A DNA stretch of 15,826 nt from Pseudomonadota bacterium (GTDB lineage: Bacteria; Desulfobacterota; Desulfobulbia; Desulfobulbales; JAGXFP01): assembly GCA_030673265.1 (NCBI GenBank), contig DAOVJK010000032.1, forward strand, positions 1 through 15,826. The letters run 5' to 3'. A program made the translations under genes and the position numbers. Below, in pieces: positions 7,004 to 13,597 of this stretch (position 1 is the first letter of the stretch; the number at the start of each line of letters is the position of its first letter). The notes beneath the pieces are model-generated. The model was not told the origin of the DNA, searched no databases, and worked only from the letters and a program-made list of their open reading frames with translations.

Positions 7004-7738
7004 ATGTATATGGCCAGAATCACCACAATCTTTATTCTATTTATGCTGTTATGTTCTCCGGCTGCGATGGCTGGCAATAAAAAAATTATGACCATCCGTG
7101 CCGCCAAGATCATCGCTGAGCGAGCTATTGTTGAGTCAATTTATGGTCTTAAAATCAAATCAAGCGAATCTGTAGAAAATATGATCGCCTCTGGCTTTGA
7201 GGGTAAAACAAATACGAAGACTGCCGCCACTATCCGCGGGATAAAGATTGACGAAATGGCTTATGATGCAGAAAAAGATATTGCCAAAGCCACCGCATCA
7301 ATAATCCTCAATGAGTTTACCAATATTGATGGGCAGGAGATCAACTTCAATGGTAAGAGCTTTACCAGGGTTGGGTTCGCAACCTCGACCCCGGCGATGG
7401 CGATTCCCCTGGGGGCTCTTCGGGCGGCGGAAATAGATGCTTACAAGCAATTGGCAAAACGAATTGTCGGTTTTACACTGGAAAGCCAGACCACAGTCGA
7501 AAATTATATCTTGACCTCTGACATTGTAAAATCGAAGGTTCTTGCCACTATCTATCTTGCGAGGCTTATTGATTACGGTTGGGACGATCAGGGCGATGCT
7601 TTCGTCAAGATGCAGATTGATACCAATGAGGTGTCTGAGATTCTCGGTCAGCAGATCGTAGATGTGGATCAGTTGATTGAGGTAGAAGGATTGGGCGCCC
7701 AGAGTGATGATTATTCTACGGCTAAATCAGGGCAGTAA
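7004..7738 (+). CDS. exported protein with two LPP20/FlgP-like domains
   Basis: 244 residues. The ATG at 7004 is chosen because GGAGG lies 7 bases upstream and it starts a clean signal peptide with AMA cleavage after residue 23; the reading frame is open upstream only from a TTG at 6944. There is no lipobox at the cleavage site, so the product should be periplasmic or outer-membrane associated. The mature protein holds two copies of one domain. Residues 32-100 and 140-205 both begin RAA, pass through a helix, reach VEN (57-59 and 165-167), then a hydrophobic strand and a final strand. The pattern recalls LPP20 lipoprotein and FlgP domains, small folds found in Helicobacter envelope lipoproteins and the Vibrio flagellar outer-membrane ring. 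It starts 77 bases after the CsgG-like gene and is probably co-transcribed. Family assignment is tentative; the internal duplication is clear. Confidence 0.7.
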   Translation: MYMARITTIFILFMLLCSPAAMAGNKKIMTIRAAKIIAERAIVESIYGLKIKSSESVENMIASGFEGKTNTKTAATIRGIKIDEMAYDAEKDIAKATASIILNEFTNIDGQEINFNGKSFTRVGFATSTPAMAIPLGALRAAEIDAYKQLAKRIVGFTLESQTTVENYILTSDIVKSKVLATIYLARLIDYGWDDQGDAFVKMQIDTNEVSEILGQQIVDVDQLIEVEGLGAQSDDYSTAKSGQ

Positions 7739-7762
7739 TAAAAAAATGAAAGGAGTTGGCCT

Positions 7763-8050
7763 GTGAAAGCAAAATATTTTTTTCTTGGTATCATAGCCAC
7801 CTTGTTTTTTTTGGTCCTTACCGGAGCAATTGACCATCATGGTTCATCTTCGGCAGCTTTGGGGTTTGGTCGTTACCAGCTTTCCGCCTGGGCGACTTCT
7901 TTCGGCGAAAAGGGCGGCGTCGTCGGAGCATTTGTTATCGATACCGTTTCAGGAGAGACCCGGACGGTATACAGCAGGACGTATGGGGCGCCAATGGAGA
8001 GTCAAGTCGTCAAAAACGACCTGAAGAAGCCATACAGCTCAATCAAGTAA
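7763..8050 (+). CDS. small exported protein of unknown function
   Basis: 95 residues, starting at GTG 7763 with AAAGGAG 7 bases upstream. A single hydrophobic segment at 5-21 works as a signal peptide or membrane anchor. The rest contains GFGRYQLSAWAT (34-45) and GAFVIDTVSGETRTVY (55-70), a beta-hairpin-like pattern in which a strand ends in an xDTxxGExR turn. I recall similar short RYQ...DTxTGE proteins widely annotated as hypothetical, but I cannot name a family. It lies 24 bases after the double-domain protein and closes the operon. It could be a cargo, a lid or an accessory subunit of the CsgG-like apparatus; nothing in the sequence decides between these. No Cys is present. Confidence 0.7.
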   Translation: MKAKYFFLGIIATLFFLVLTGAIDHHGSSSAALGFGRYQLSAWATSFGEKGGVVGAFVIDTVSGETRTVYSRTYGAPMESQVVKNDLKKPYSSIK

Positions 8051-8245
8051 GGGGCAAATTCCCCCGTGAACTGTGAGGCTGGAAACTGCTGCAATCCTGT
8101 TGGCAGGCCGCGGTCTTTGCGAGGCATCATCCAGAGATAAAACCAACGTAAATTGAGGCATTCATCCCGAGAAGGCCCGAATGCGGCGACCCTTGCCTCG
8201 CTGCTCGGCGACAAAATCCAGCCTAAAAAACAGGGGCAGGCCATC
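8051..8245. other. repeat-rich convergent gap, possible structured RNA
   Basis: No gene is supported in these 195 bases. They hold a perfect 8-bp inverted repeat GCGAGGCA (8119-8126) and TGCCTCGC (8194-8201), enclosing a 6-bp inverted repeat GCATTC (8158-8163) and GAATGC (8179-8184). GAGGCA at 8155-8160 can pair with TGCCTC instead, giving alternative folds. There are also direct repeats: GAGGCATCATCC (8121-8132) against GAGGCATTCATCC (8155-8167), and GGCAGGCC at 8102-8109 and 8235-8242. GGGG-CAAATT-CCCC lies directly after the upstream stop codon. No T-tract follows any hairpin, so it is not a standard terminator for either converging transcript. Confidence 0.4.
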
Positions 8246-9988
8246 TTAACTATAAGCGGTCACAACTTCGCTTTCGTGTAAATATTCCCTGACCTTTGTA
8301 GTTAGTATATTATGCCTAAACGGCTTGGTTAAATAATCATCGCACCCAGCAAGTTTGCCTTTGACTTTACTGATCAGGCTATCTTTTGCAGTCAACATTA
8401 TGATCGGAATATCTTTGTAAGCATTACTCTTTTTTATGGCTGACAAGACTTCATAGCCATCCATCTCTGGCATAATTATATCCAGTAAGATCAAGGCCGG
8501 GATTCCTTCATTCAACCTGGCTAAGGCGTCAATACCGTTTTCTGCCTCAACAACTTCAAACCCATCCTCAAAAAGGATTGTCCTGAGCACTTTTCTGATC
8601 GTGGAACTATCGTCAACAATCAAGATAGTTTTTTTAGTTTTATCAGGCTGGAGGCTACCTGCTTCATCTGATAACGACTTCTTGAACTCCATCTGAGCCA
8701 ACAGGAAGTTCAACTGGTCTTTGTAAAACTCGTCGGTTGAGACTATCATCTTTGTTTTGTACAGTTGTTCGGCCGCCTTCCCCCAGTTGCCCAGGTTATA
8801 GTGGGCAATCCCCAGATAAAATCTGGCCTTATGGTTCTTACGTTGAACTGCCAAGATCCTGGTGAACCGCAAGGCCGCCTTTTTCAACAGATCCTGATTC
8901 GGTTTCTGAGCTGATCCAGTGATTTTCTCAGGGATGAACAATTGCGCATTGCAATTGCCACAAACAAAAGCGTAGCCAACTGCTGGCATCCAGCAAAAAG
9001 GACAGCGTTGCACAGTATCGTCTTCCTTGCAACCGGCTTTGGCAGCCTTACTGATTGTTATGGTTTCTTCCGCAATCTCTCGGTTATCTGGATCAAGAGA
9101 AGAAGCATTTTTCAAAGCAACATTAATAATTTTCATTTTATTGCTTATCCTCGAATACCACAGCCAACCTTCAGCATTCCTGGGATTATGTTTTAATAAT
9201 TTTGCCAGTATCGGCTGGGCGTGTTCAGCATTGCCTCCTTCGGCTAATTTGATGGCTTTATCGAGCATGGCGGGCTGGCAGAATTCGCTTTCACTTTCGT
9301 TTTCTGCAGATAAGCCCTTGCTTTTCAGTGCCTCTGCCTTGAGGATTAAAGACTTGGAACTACAAATAATATTTGGTGCAACGGCCTCGGAAGGAAGATT
9401 CTCAATGCTATGGGTGGCATTTTCCCAACAAAGCATTTTCACTGCAGCCTTATCACCATTTACATCTCCACATTGAGCTGAATAAAGTTCTCCGCCAACG
9501 AAGAAAAATCGACCGGCACCTTTTTCTGGATGAGAAGTCAGTAGTATGCAGCTTTTACGCTCGAGATTAATAAGTTCGATAAATCCTGCGATGGAGACGC
9601 CTGAGGTATTATCGCTCTGGTCAATATGATCCAGGACCCCGTCAATGTTCTTAAGCAACATTTCAAGGGAAAAGGGTTTTTCCAGGAATGCGTAAATGCC
9701 AAGTTGGTCGTCTGCGGCCTTCAGAACCGGGCTGCCGTAACCGGTAATTACAAGACAAGGAACCTTGGGATGATTCTGGTTCATGTAGATAAGAAGCTCC
9801 AGCCCGTCCATAACTGGCATATAAAGATCGGTGATTAAAACAGAAACGGAGTGGTTCTTAAGAATTTCAACAGCTTCTTTGCCGTTCGAAGCAGTGTCGA
9901 GGATAAATCTGGATTCAAGACTTTTTAGAGCCAGCGTAAGGGTGTCCAAAATTTCTTTAGAGTCATCAACGACTAATACACGTTTCAT
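8246..9988 (-). CDS. tandem-receiver protein, REC-DUF4388-TPR-zinc ribbon-TPR-REC
   Basis: 580 residues from the ATG at 9986-9988, chosen because MKRVLVVDDS is the normal start of a receiver; a longer frame from 10036 has no ribosome-binding site. Receiver 1 (1-120) has Asp8-Asp9, phosphoacceptor Asp54, Thr82 and Lys104. Residues about 130-200 fit a DUF4388/PATAN-like domain. A TPR-like helical stretch (240-310) follows, then a zinc ribbon with Cys329, 332, 343 and 346. A second TPR region (365-430) holds a clear TPR unit, ARFYLGIAHYNLGNWGKAAE (388-407). Receiver 2 (452-575) has Asp459-Asp460, phosphoacceptor Asp503, Thr533 and Lys555. Both receivers look active and there is no DNA-binding or enzymatic output, so it should act through protein contacts. 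It is the last gene of the minus-strand signalling island, 115 bases after the degenerate receiver gene. I do not recognise a named homologue. Confidence 0.85.
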   Translation of the reverse strand: MKRVLVVDDSKEILDTLTLALKSLESRFILDTASNGKEAVEILKNHSVSVLITDLYMPVMDGLELLIYMNQNHPKVPCLVITGYGSPVLKAADDQLGIYAFLEKPFSLEMLLKNIDGVLDHIDQSDNTSGVSIAGFIELINLERKSCILLTSHPEKGAGRFFFVGGELYSAQCGDVNGDKAAVKMLCWENATHSIENLPSEAVAPNIICSSKSLILKAEALKSKGLSAENESESEFCQPAMLDKAIKLAEGGNAEHAQPILAKLLKHNPRNAEGWLWYSRISNKMKIINVALKNASSLDPDNREIAEETITISKAAKAGCKEDDTVQRCPFCWMPAVGYAFVCGNCNAQLFIPEKITGSAQKPNQDLLKKAALRFTRILAVQRKNHKARFYLGIAHYNLGNWGKAAEQLYKTKMIVSTDEFYKDQLNFLLAQMEFKKSLSDEAGSLQPDKTKKTILIVDDSSTIRKVLRTILFEDGFEVVEAENGIDALARLNEGIPALILLDIIMPEMDGYEVLSAIKKSNAYKDIPIIMLTAKDSLISKVKGKLAGCDDYLTKPFRHNILTTKVREYLHESEVVTAYS

Positions 9989-10103
9989 AACCAAGCCCCA
10001 TTGCTGTCTGACATTGCAACTTCCAGTTTCCTGCATATTGGTGGCTGCGCTCTCAGTTGGCAGTCTTGTCTACCATCCTCAAATTATGGTGTCTTTGCTT
10101 ATT

Positions 10104-10733
10104 TTAAGCACTCTCTTCCAGCAAGTAGCCTGTTTCTTGCAGGTCACTTACCTGGGATTTCTCGATTTCTCTGATTACCACCCTAATTTTTCCCAGCGCA
10201 TTAGAGACTCGGGTTAGCGTTGCCGAGTCGTTGTCCATTTGGGCAAGGTGGAGCTCAGCAAATGCGACTGAGAGGGAGTTGTTTATTTCATAATTATAAG
10301 TAGCTCTCATCAAGTTGATGATTTCTCTGTTACTTTTTTCCAGGCTTTTCTTGTGCATCTCTAAGGCACGAAGTTGATGGTAGATTCTTGCAATTGAAAC
10401 AAGGCAATCGATTGGTTTATAAACAAATTCGTTGGCTCCAAGACAGAAGCCTTTGGCTAGTATTGCATCATCCTTGCGATCAGTTAGCATGATTACTGGT
10501 AATTCAATTGGATCATATTTCTGACGGATAGATTTTAAGACATCAAAACCTGAAATGCCCAGCATGAAGACCTCAATGAATATCACCGCGACGTTACCAT
10601 CGGCAACCTCGGCCAGGCAGCCATCGCCATCTTTACAGATGATAGGTTTCGTGGCCAATTTTCTTAAGCATCTACAAAGCATCTCGGCATTTTTATGGTT
10701 GTCATCTACTACAATAATCCGCACACCACCCAT
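10104..10733 (-). CDS. degenerate receiver fused to degenerate HisKA-like helix
   Basis: 209 residues from the ATG at 10731-10733, which has AAAGGAG 6 bases upstream; a TTG 21 bases earlier would precede that site and is not used. Residues 1-115 are a receiver fold with Asp10-Asp11, Thr84 and Lys106 (VYKPI) in place, but the phosphoacceptor position reads FIEV with Glu54 instead of Asp. A helix linker (about 116-140) leads to NYEINNSLSV (147-156), which aligns with the kinase H-box HEINNPLxV with Tyr148 in place of the phosphorylated His. A second helix follows, as in a HisKA dimerisation hairpin, and no ATPase domain is present. It should therefore be unable to take part in normal phosphotransfer. 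Glu at the acceptor may mimic a phosphorylated state. It lies between the membrane kinase and the tandem-receiver protein, suggesting a scaffold or decoy role. Confidence 0.8.
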   Translation of the reverse strand: MGGVRIIVVDDNHKNAEMLCRCLRKLATKPIICKDGDGCLAEVADGNVAVIFIEVFMLGISGFDVLKSIRQKYDPIELPVIMLTDRKDDAILAKGFCLGANEFVYKPIDCLVSIARIYHQLRALEMHKKSLEKSNREIINLMRATYNYEINNSLSVAFAELHLAQMDNDSATLTRVSNALGKIRVVIREIEKSQVSDLQETGYLLEESA

Positions 10734-11289
10734 TGGGCTCTCCTTTGCAGACAAAATTCGTAGTTTTTAGCGCTCTCCGGTTGTGCCGCTGTAAGTGCCC
10801 CACCATTCTTTATATGAAGGCAAACTGGGCTAATTTTTATTTTACCGTTTATTGCCATAAGCTGGTCAATGGGGTGATTCCTTCTTTTTGCTTCTCATAA
10901 CCCTGTCAATAGGGATTCCCCTCTTTAGAGTCAGGTGATTCTCTCCAGTTTTGTCCCTGATACAAGTTGGGTTGGTCCCCAAGACTTTACACGATCAATT
11001 CTGCAGGTCATTTGTCAACGCTGATTTTCACCTCTTTTTCCGTTATATTTCCTCTTGTAAGCCCAAAAAAGGGGTAAGAAGTTGCGCGGCAGCTCATCTA
11101 AGCCCCCTCCTTTTTTGCTCTTTGTATACGGCTCTGCCAATTTTCTTTGGTGAGCACGTTACAAAGAAGCTTTTAAGTAGCGACAATAGCACCATGCTAT
11201 CATCACATAGAGAGTCATGAGCTTGATTAGTGTTATTCGGAATCTGTTCATAATAATTATCAAGAAGAGATATTTAACCTTATGATTAT
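10734..11289. other. 556-base gap with repeats, no gene seen
   Basis: I see no gene in this stretch; the one longer plus-strand frame starts at a TTG without a ribosome-binding site. It holds two related 24-base units starting 40 bases apart (10863 and 10903), each containing GTCAATRGGG followed by GATTCC, and a weaker GTCAGGTGATTC at 10930. CCCT-GTCAAT-AGGG (10902-10915) is a short inverted repeat. A long hairpin near 11064-11117 is listed separately. These could be regulator sites for the degenerate receiver gene. No convincing promoter was found. Confidence 0.4.
11064..11117. terminator. possible terminator hairpin after membrane kinase
   Basis: CAAAAAAGGGG (11064-11074) and CCCC...TTTTTTG (11103-11117) can pair with a small bulge, enclosing an inner hairpin AGTTGC-GCG-GCAGCT. 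On the minus strand the arm ends in CCCC followed by TTTTTT, as expected for a terminator about 170 bases after the kinase stop. The inner hairpin pairs better on the plus-strand RNA, but no plus-strand gene lies upstream. Confidence 0.3.
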
Positions 11290-12828
11290 TTAGTTGTCAC
11301 TTTGTGATATAGGGAAAAACAACTGAAAACAGGTGCCACTCCCTGGGATGCTATCGACTTTTATTCTCCCTTTGTATTCGGCCACAATGCCGCTTACAAT
11401 TGACAACCCAAGCCCTGTTCCCCCGTTTGAACCATTGGTGGTAAAATATGGTTCATAGATCCTATCCATTGTTTGGATATCCATGCCACAACCATTGTCT
11501 TTGATTTCTATCTTACAAATTCGGGTCAATGGCGAACCGGTAAAATCACCGGCATCCCCCGCAGTGTCGTCATGATATCCGACCGTGATCTCCAGCAAAC
11601 CTCCAGACAATGATCCCAAGGCTTTGATAGCATTTTTAATAATATTCAATAGCACTCTGAAAATCTCAGTTTGCTTGCCATTAATGAGGAATTGGGCGCT
11701 TAAAAAATGCTTCTTGATTTCGACATTGGACGGGATTGTCGACTGTATTAGCAGTAGAACATTTTCGATAACAAAAATAATATTGATGGGCGTTACAGTC
11801 TGGTTCTCAGGCATAGAGAGCTGTTTGATCTCGGTAATCAAATTGTCAGCACAATCAGTAGCTTCTATCACATGCCTTAAATATTTATGACTGCTTTCGG
11901 GGGTGTCATTTGTTCTAAGAACCAGCTCGGTATAGCCGCGAATCCCATTCAATACGTTATTGAAATCGTGAGTAATACAACAGACTTGTTCGCCAATACT
12001 TGCAAATTTTCTACTTTGAAACAGGTCAACCTTCAGGGTTTCCGCTTCTTTTTCAAGATTTTTCTTGGAGGTGATGTCAATTATACTGATAACGCCTCCG
12101 ATGGTTTCTCCGCGGTGTTTCATAGGATGAATCCAGCAATCGGCATAGAAACTAACGCCATCTTTCCTGAAAAAAAGTTCCTCACCACAATAGACTCTTC
12201 TGTTCTCCCATTCTGGAGTATTCAAAACCCGGCATTTATCCTGGGGATAAGGGGATCCATTGGGGTGCTCATAATGGATCAAATCATGAACTTTTTGCCC
12301 CAGTACTTCTGCATTGTTTTCATAGCCGGTCATTGTCAGAAACGCTCCATTCGCAAAAACACAGCTTCCTTCCAGATCAAAACCACAAATCGCTTCCGCT
12401 GTCGAGTTGAAGAGGAGTTCGACAAAGGCCTCGTGATCAAGCAACATCTGGCCGAATTTGCTGTGGTTATCATGTTGTAAAGCTTGGTGCCTACAATTAA
12501 TGTCAGCTGGAGCGTCAGGCGGGTTATGGGGGGGGGCATCCCAAGGTTTGGCTAAATTAAGTTCCCTGGTGCTGTCTTCTTGTTTGTGAGCCATCTTATT
12601 GAAATGTTTCTTTATTCGACCAAGGGGAAATACTAAAACAACGTTGAATAGGGAGATGAGTAATATTAGACCGATAGTGACTGGTTTTATCAGAGGGGCA
12701 GGTCTTTCTGGAATAAACCCTAAAGCTGAGTGTAAGTATGACGGTTCAGCCAGGTGCCATAAAAACAGGGTGGTACTGACTATCCAAAGAAATTTTAAGC
12801 TGTGCATAGATAATTTGTTAATAGTCAT
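11290..12828 (-). CDS. membrane PAS sensor histidine kinase
   Basis: 512 residues. Two membrane segments (about 11-27 and 50-69) flank a short loop, followed by a polar Pro-rich linker (85-130). A PAS domain spans about 133-258, including HYEHPNGSPYPQDKC, a pattern common in PAS sensors. The H-box is THDFNN with His287; the ATPase domain has the N-box Asn399 (IIKNA), G1 DNGCGM (444-449), F-box EPYFTT (459-464) and G2 GGTGLGLS (469-476). The kinase looks active. HDFNN kinases commonly work with stand-alone receivers, which fits the tandem-receiver protein downstream; there is no fused receiver. The ATG at 12826-12828 follows CGGGGTC. A run of nine C in the coding strand falls at residues 98-101. 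It starts 41 bases after the small Cys/His protein gene. Confidence 0.93.
   Translation of the reverse strand: MTINKLSMHSLKFLWIVSTTLFLWHLAEPSYLHSALGFIPERPAPLIKPVTIGLILLISLFNVVLVFPLGRIKKHFNKMAHKQEDSTRELNLAKPWDAPPHNPPDAPADINCRHQALQHDNHSKFGQMLLDHEAFVELLFNSTAEAICGFDLEGSCVFANGAFLTMTGYENNAEVLGQKVHDLIHYEHPNGSPYPQDKCRVLNTPEWENRRVYCGEELFFRKDGVSFYADCWIHPMKHRGETIGGVISIIDITSKKNLEKEAETLKVDLFQSRKFASIGEQVCCITHDFNNVLNGIRGYTELVLRTNDTPESSHKYLRHVIEATDCADNLITEIKQLSMPENQTVTPINIIFVIENVLLLIQSTIPSNVEIKKHFLSAQFLINGKQTEIFRVLLNIIKNAIKALGSLSGGLLEITVGYHDDTAGDAGDFTGSPLTRICKIEIKDNGCGMDIQTMDRIYEPYFTTNGSNGGTGLGLSIVSGIVAEYKGRIKVDSIPGSGTCFQLFFPISQSDN
12528..12536 (-). repeat. C9 homopolymer tract in kinase gene
   Basis: Nine consecutive C on the coding strand encode the end of Ala98, Pro99, Pro100 and the start of His101, between the second membrane segment and the PAS domain. 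A slip of one base would shift the frame ahead of every sensor and kinase domain. Confidence 0.6.
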
Positions 12829-12869
12829 TTTGTGACCCCGTTTAACATTTCCAGCTATATTTGACTTAT

Positions 12870-13115
12870 CTATTGTATTAATGCCTTGATTGTTTTGAGC
12901 TTTTCCTGCTGACAGGCACGGTGTTTTGACAAGAGTTTATCCCGTTGCCTTACACTAAAGTTTTCTGCCAAATAATATTTTTTCAGTTCGTCAAGGTTTC
13001 TAAATTTTCGGAATGGACAAACTGAGTCCTCTTGGATCCCCAGAGGGCAACGAATTAACAAGGCAAAGAGTGTTGAAATATTATAAATTCTCTCGTCTTT
13101 CGCTAAATTATGCAT
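12870..13115 (-). CDS. small Cys/His protein upstream of kinase
   Basis: 81 residues from the ATG at 13113-13115, which follows AAAGGAGAG at a good distance; the frame is open further upstream to 13229 but without a ribosome-binding site, so the longer reading is rejected. It is basic and helical. Cys23 and Cys33, in CPLG and CPFR, plus His65 and Cys68, in HRAC, could bind one metal ion as a CCHC set. I recall short proteins with CPL...CPF...H..C spacing in anaerobic bacteria near signalling genes, but know of no assigned function. No signal peptide or strong membrane segment is seen. It lies 41 bases before the membrane kinase and is probably co-transcribed, so it may modulate that kinase or sense redox or metal. 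Confidence 0.7.
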   Translation of the reverse strand: MHNLAKDERIYNISTLFALLIRCPLGIQEDSVCPFRKFRNLDELKKYYLAENFSVRQRDKLLSKHRACQQEKLKTIKALIQ

Positions 13116-13597
13116 GTCCTCTCCTTTTGTTAAATTTAAATTACGTTCGCATTCAAATCTCTTGTATGCCCTTATAGAGAAGAGGAATACCCTCTGCGCA
13201 CCGATCCACAAAACTGACGAGAGCATCACGGGAAACTTGCAAACCCGCAGTAGCTATTTACGTTTTAATTGTATCGGATTCTCGAACTGATAAGATATGG
13301 GGAAAAGTTGTATTCGGGGGAGAAAAAAATACTTTGAAGGAGGGATTTGCTATTTGCTCCAAGCATGCCAAAAAGAATATATCGCTATGTAAATGGTAAA
13401 CCGTTATGAGGTAGACGGGGGGGGCGGAGAAAGAGGGGGGGAATTTTGAGTAGTGGGGGATTTACGTAGTCGCCCCTGAATAATTGATTTCTCAGGTTGA
13501 TTGCCGGCGGGCTGTCGGCGAAACAGATATGTTTAGCAGGAAACACGAGGATACAACGAGTTGGGTGCGTTTGGCTGTGCATGTTCAAGCGCAACAA
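13116..13597. other. 482-base gap with G-tracts and ATTTACGT motifs
   Basis: No gene is supported. The stretch holds a G-rich run (13417-13459, listed separately) and three same-orientation copies of A(A/T)TTACGT: AATTACGT near 13137-13144, ATTTACGT near 13256-13263 and 13460-13467. An inverted repeat AGAGG-GTATT-CCTCT lies on the minus strand near 13182-13196. A TACAAT box on the minus strand near 13270 is the best -10 candidate for the small protein gene but lacks a good -35 box. The NarL-type regulator ends at the right border, so these repeats could be its own targets. Confidence 0.4.
13417..13459 (+). repeat. G-run cluster with quadruplex potential
   Basis: Plus-strand runs of eight G (13417-13424), seven G (13435-13441) and five G (13455-13459) lie in non-coding DNA. 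The first two alone contain four GGG tracts with loops of about 2, 10 and 1 bases, compatible with a DNA quadruplex on the plus strand. The matching transcript from the minus strand would be C-rich. Confidence 0.45.

Noticed and set aside
8051..8110. cobalamin riboswitch suggested by ACTGTGA near 8070
   Set aside because: The B12-box and the rest of the conserved core are missing, and the element lies downstream of the operon and not in a leader.
8002..8244. 80-codon minus-strand frame just after the tandem-receiver stop
   Set aside because: It has no ribosome-binding site, no recognisable domain, and overlaps the end of the small exported protein in antisense. Its openness could reflect the structured repeat instead.
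10951..11220. 89-codon plus-strand frame in the 10.7-11.3 kb gap
   Set aside because: It starts at TTG with no ribosome-binding site and has no signal peptide or domain pattern.
12870..13229. 119-residue version of the small Cys/His protein
   Set aside because: The upstream ATG lacks a ribosome-binding site, while the internal ATG at 13115 follows a strong one.
13385..13597. 70-codon minus-strand frame after the NarL-type gene
   Set aside because: It starts at TTG, runs through the homopolymer tracts, gives a Pro-rich low-complexity product, and has no ribosome-binding site.
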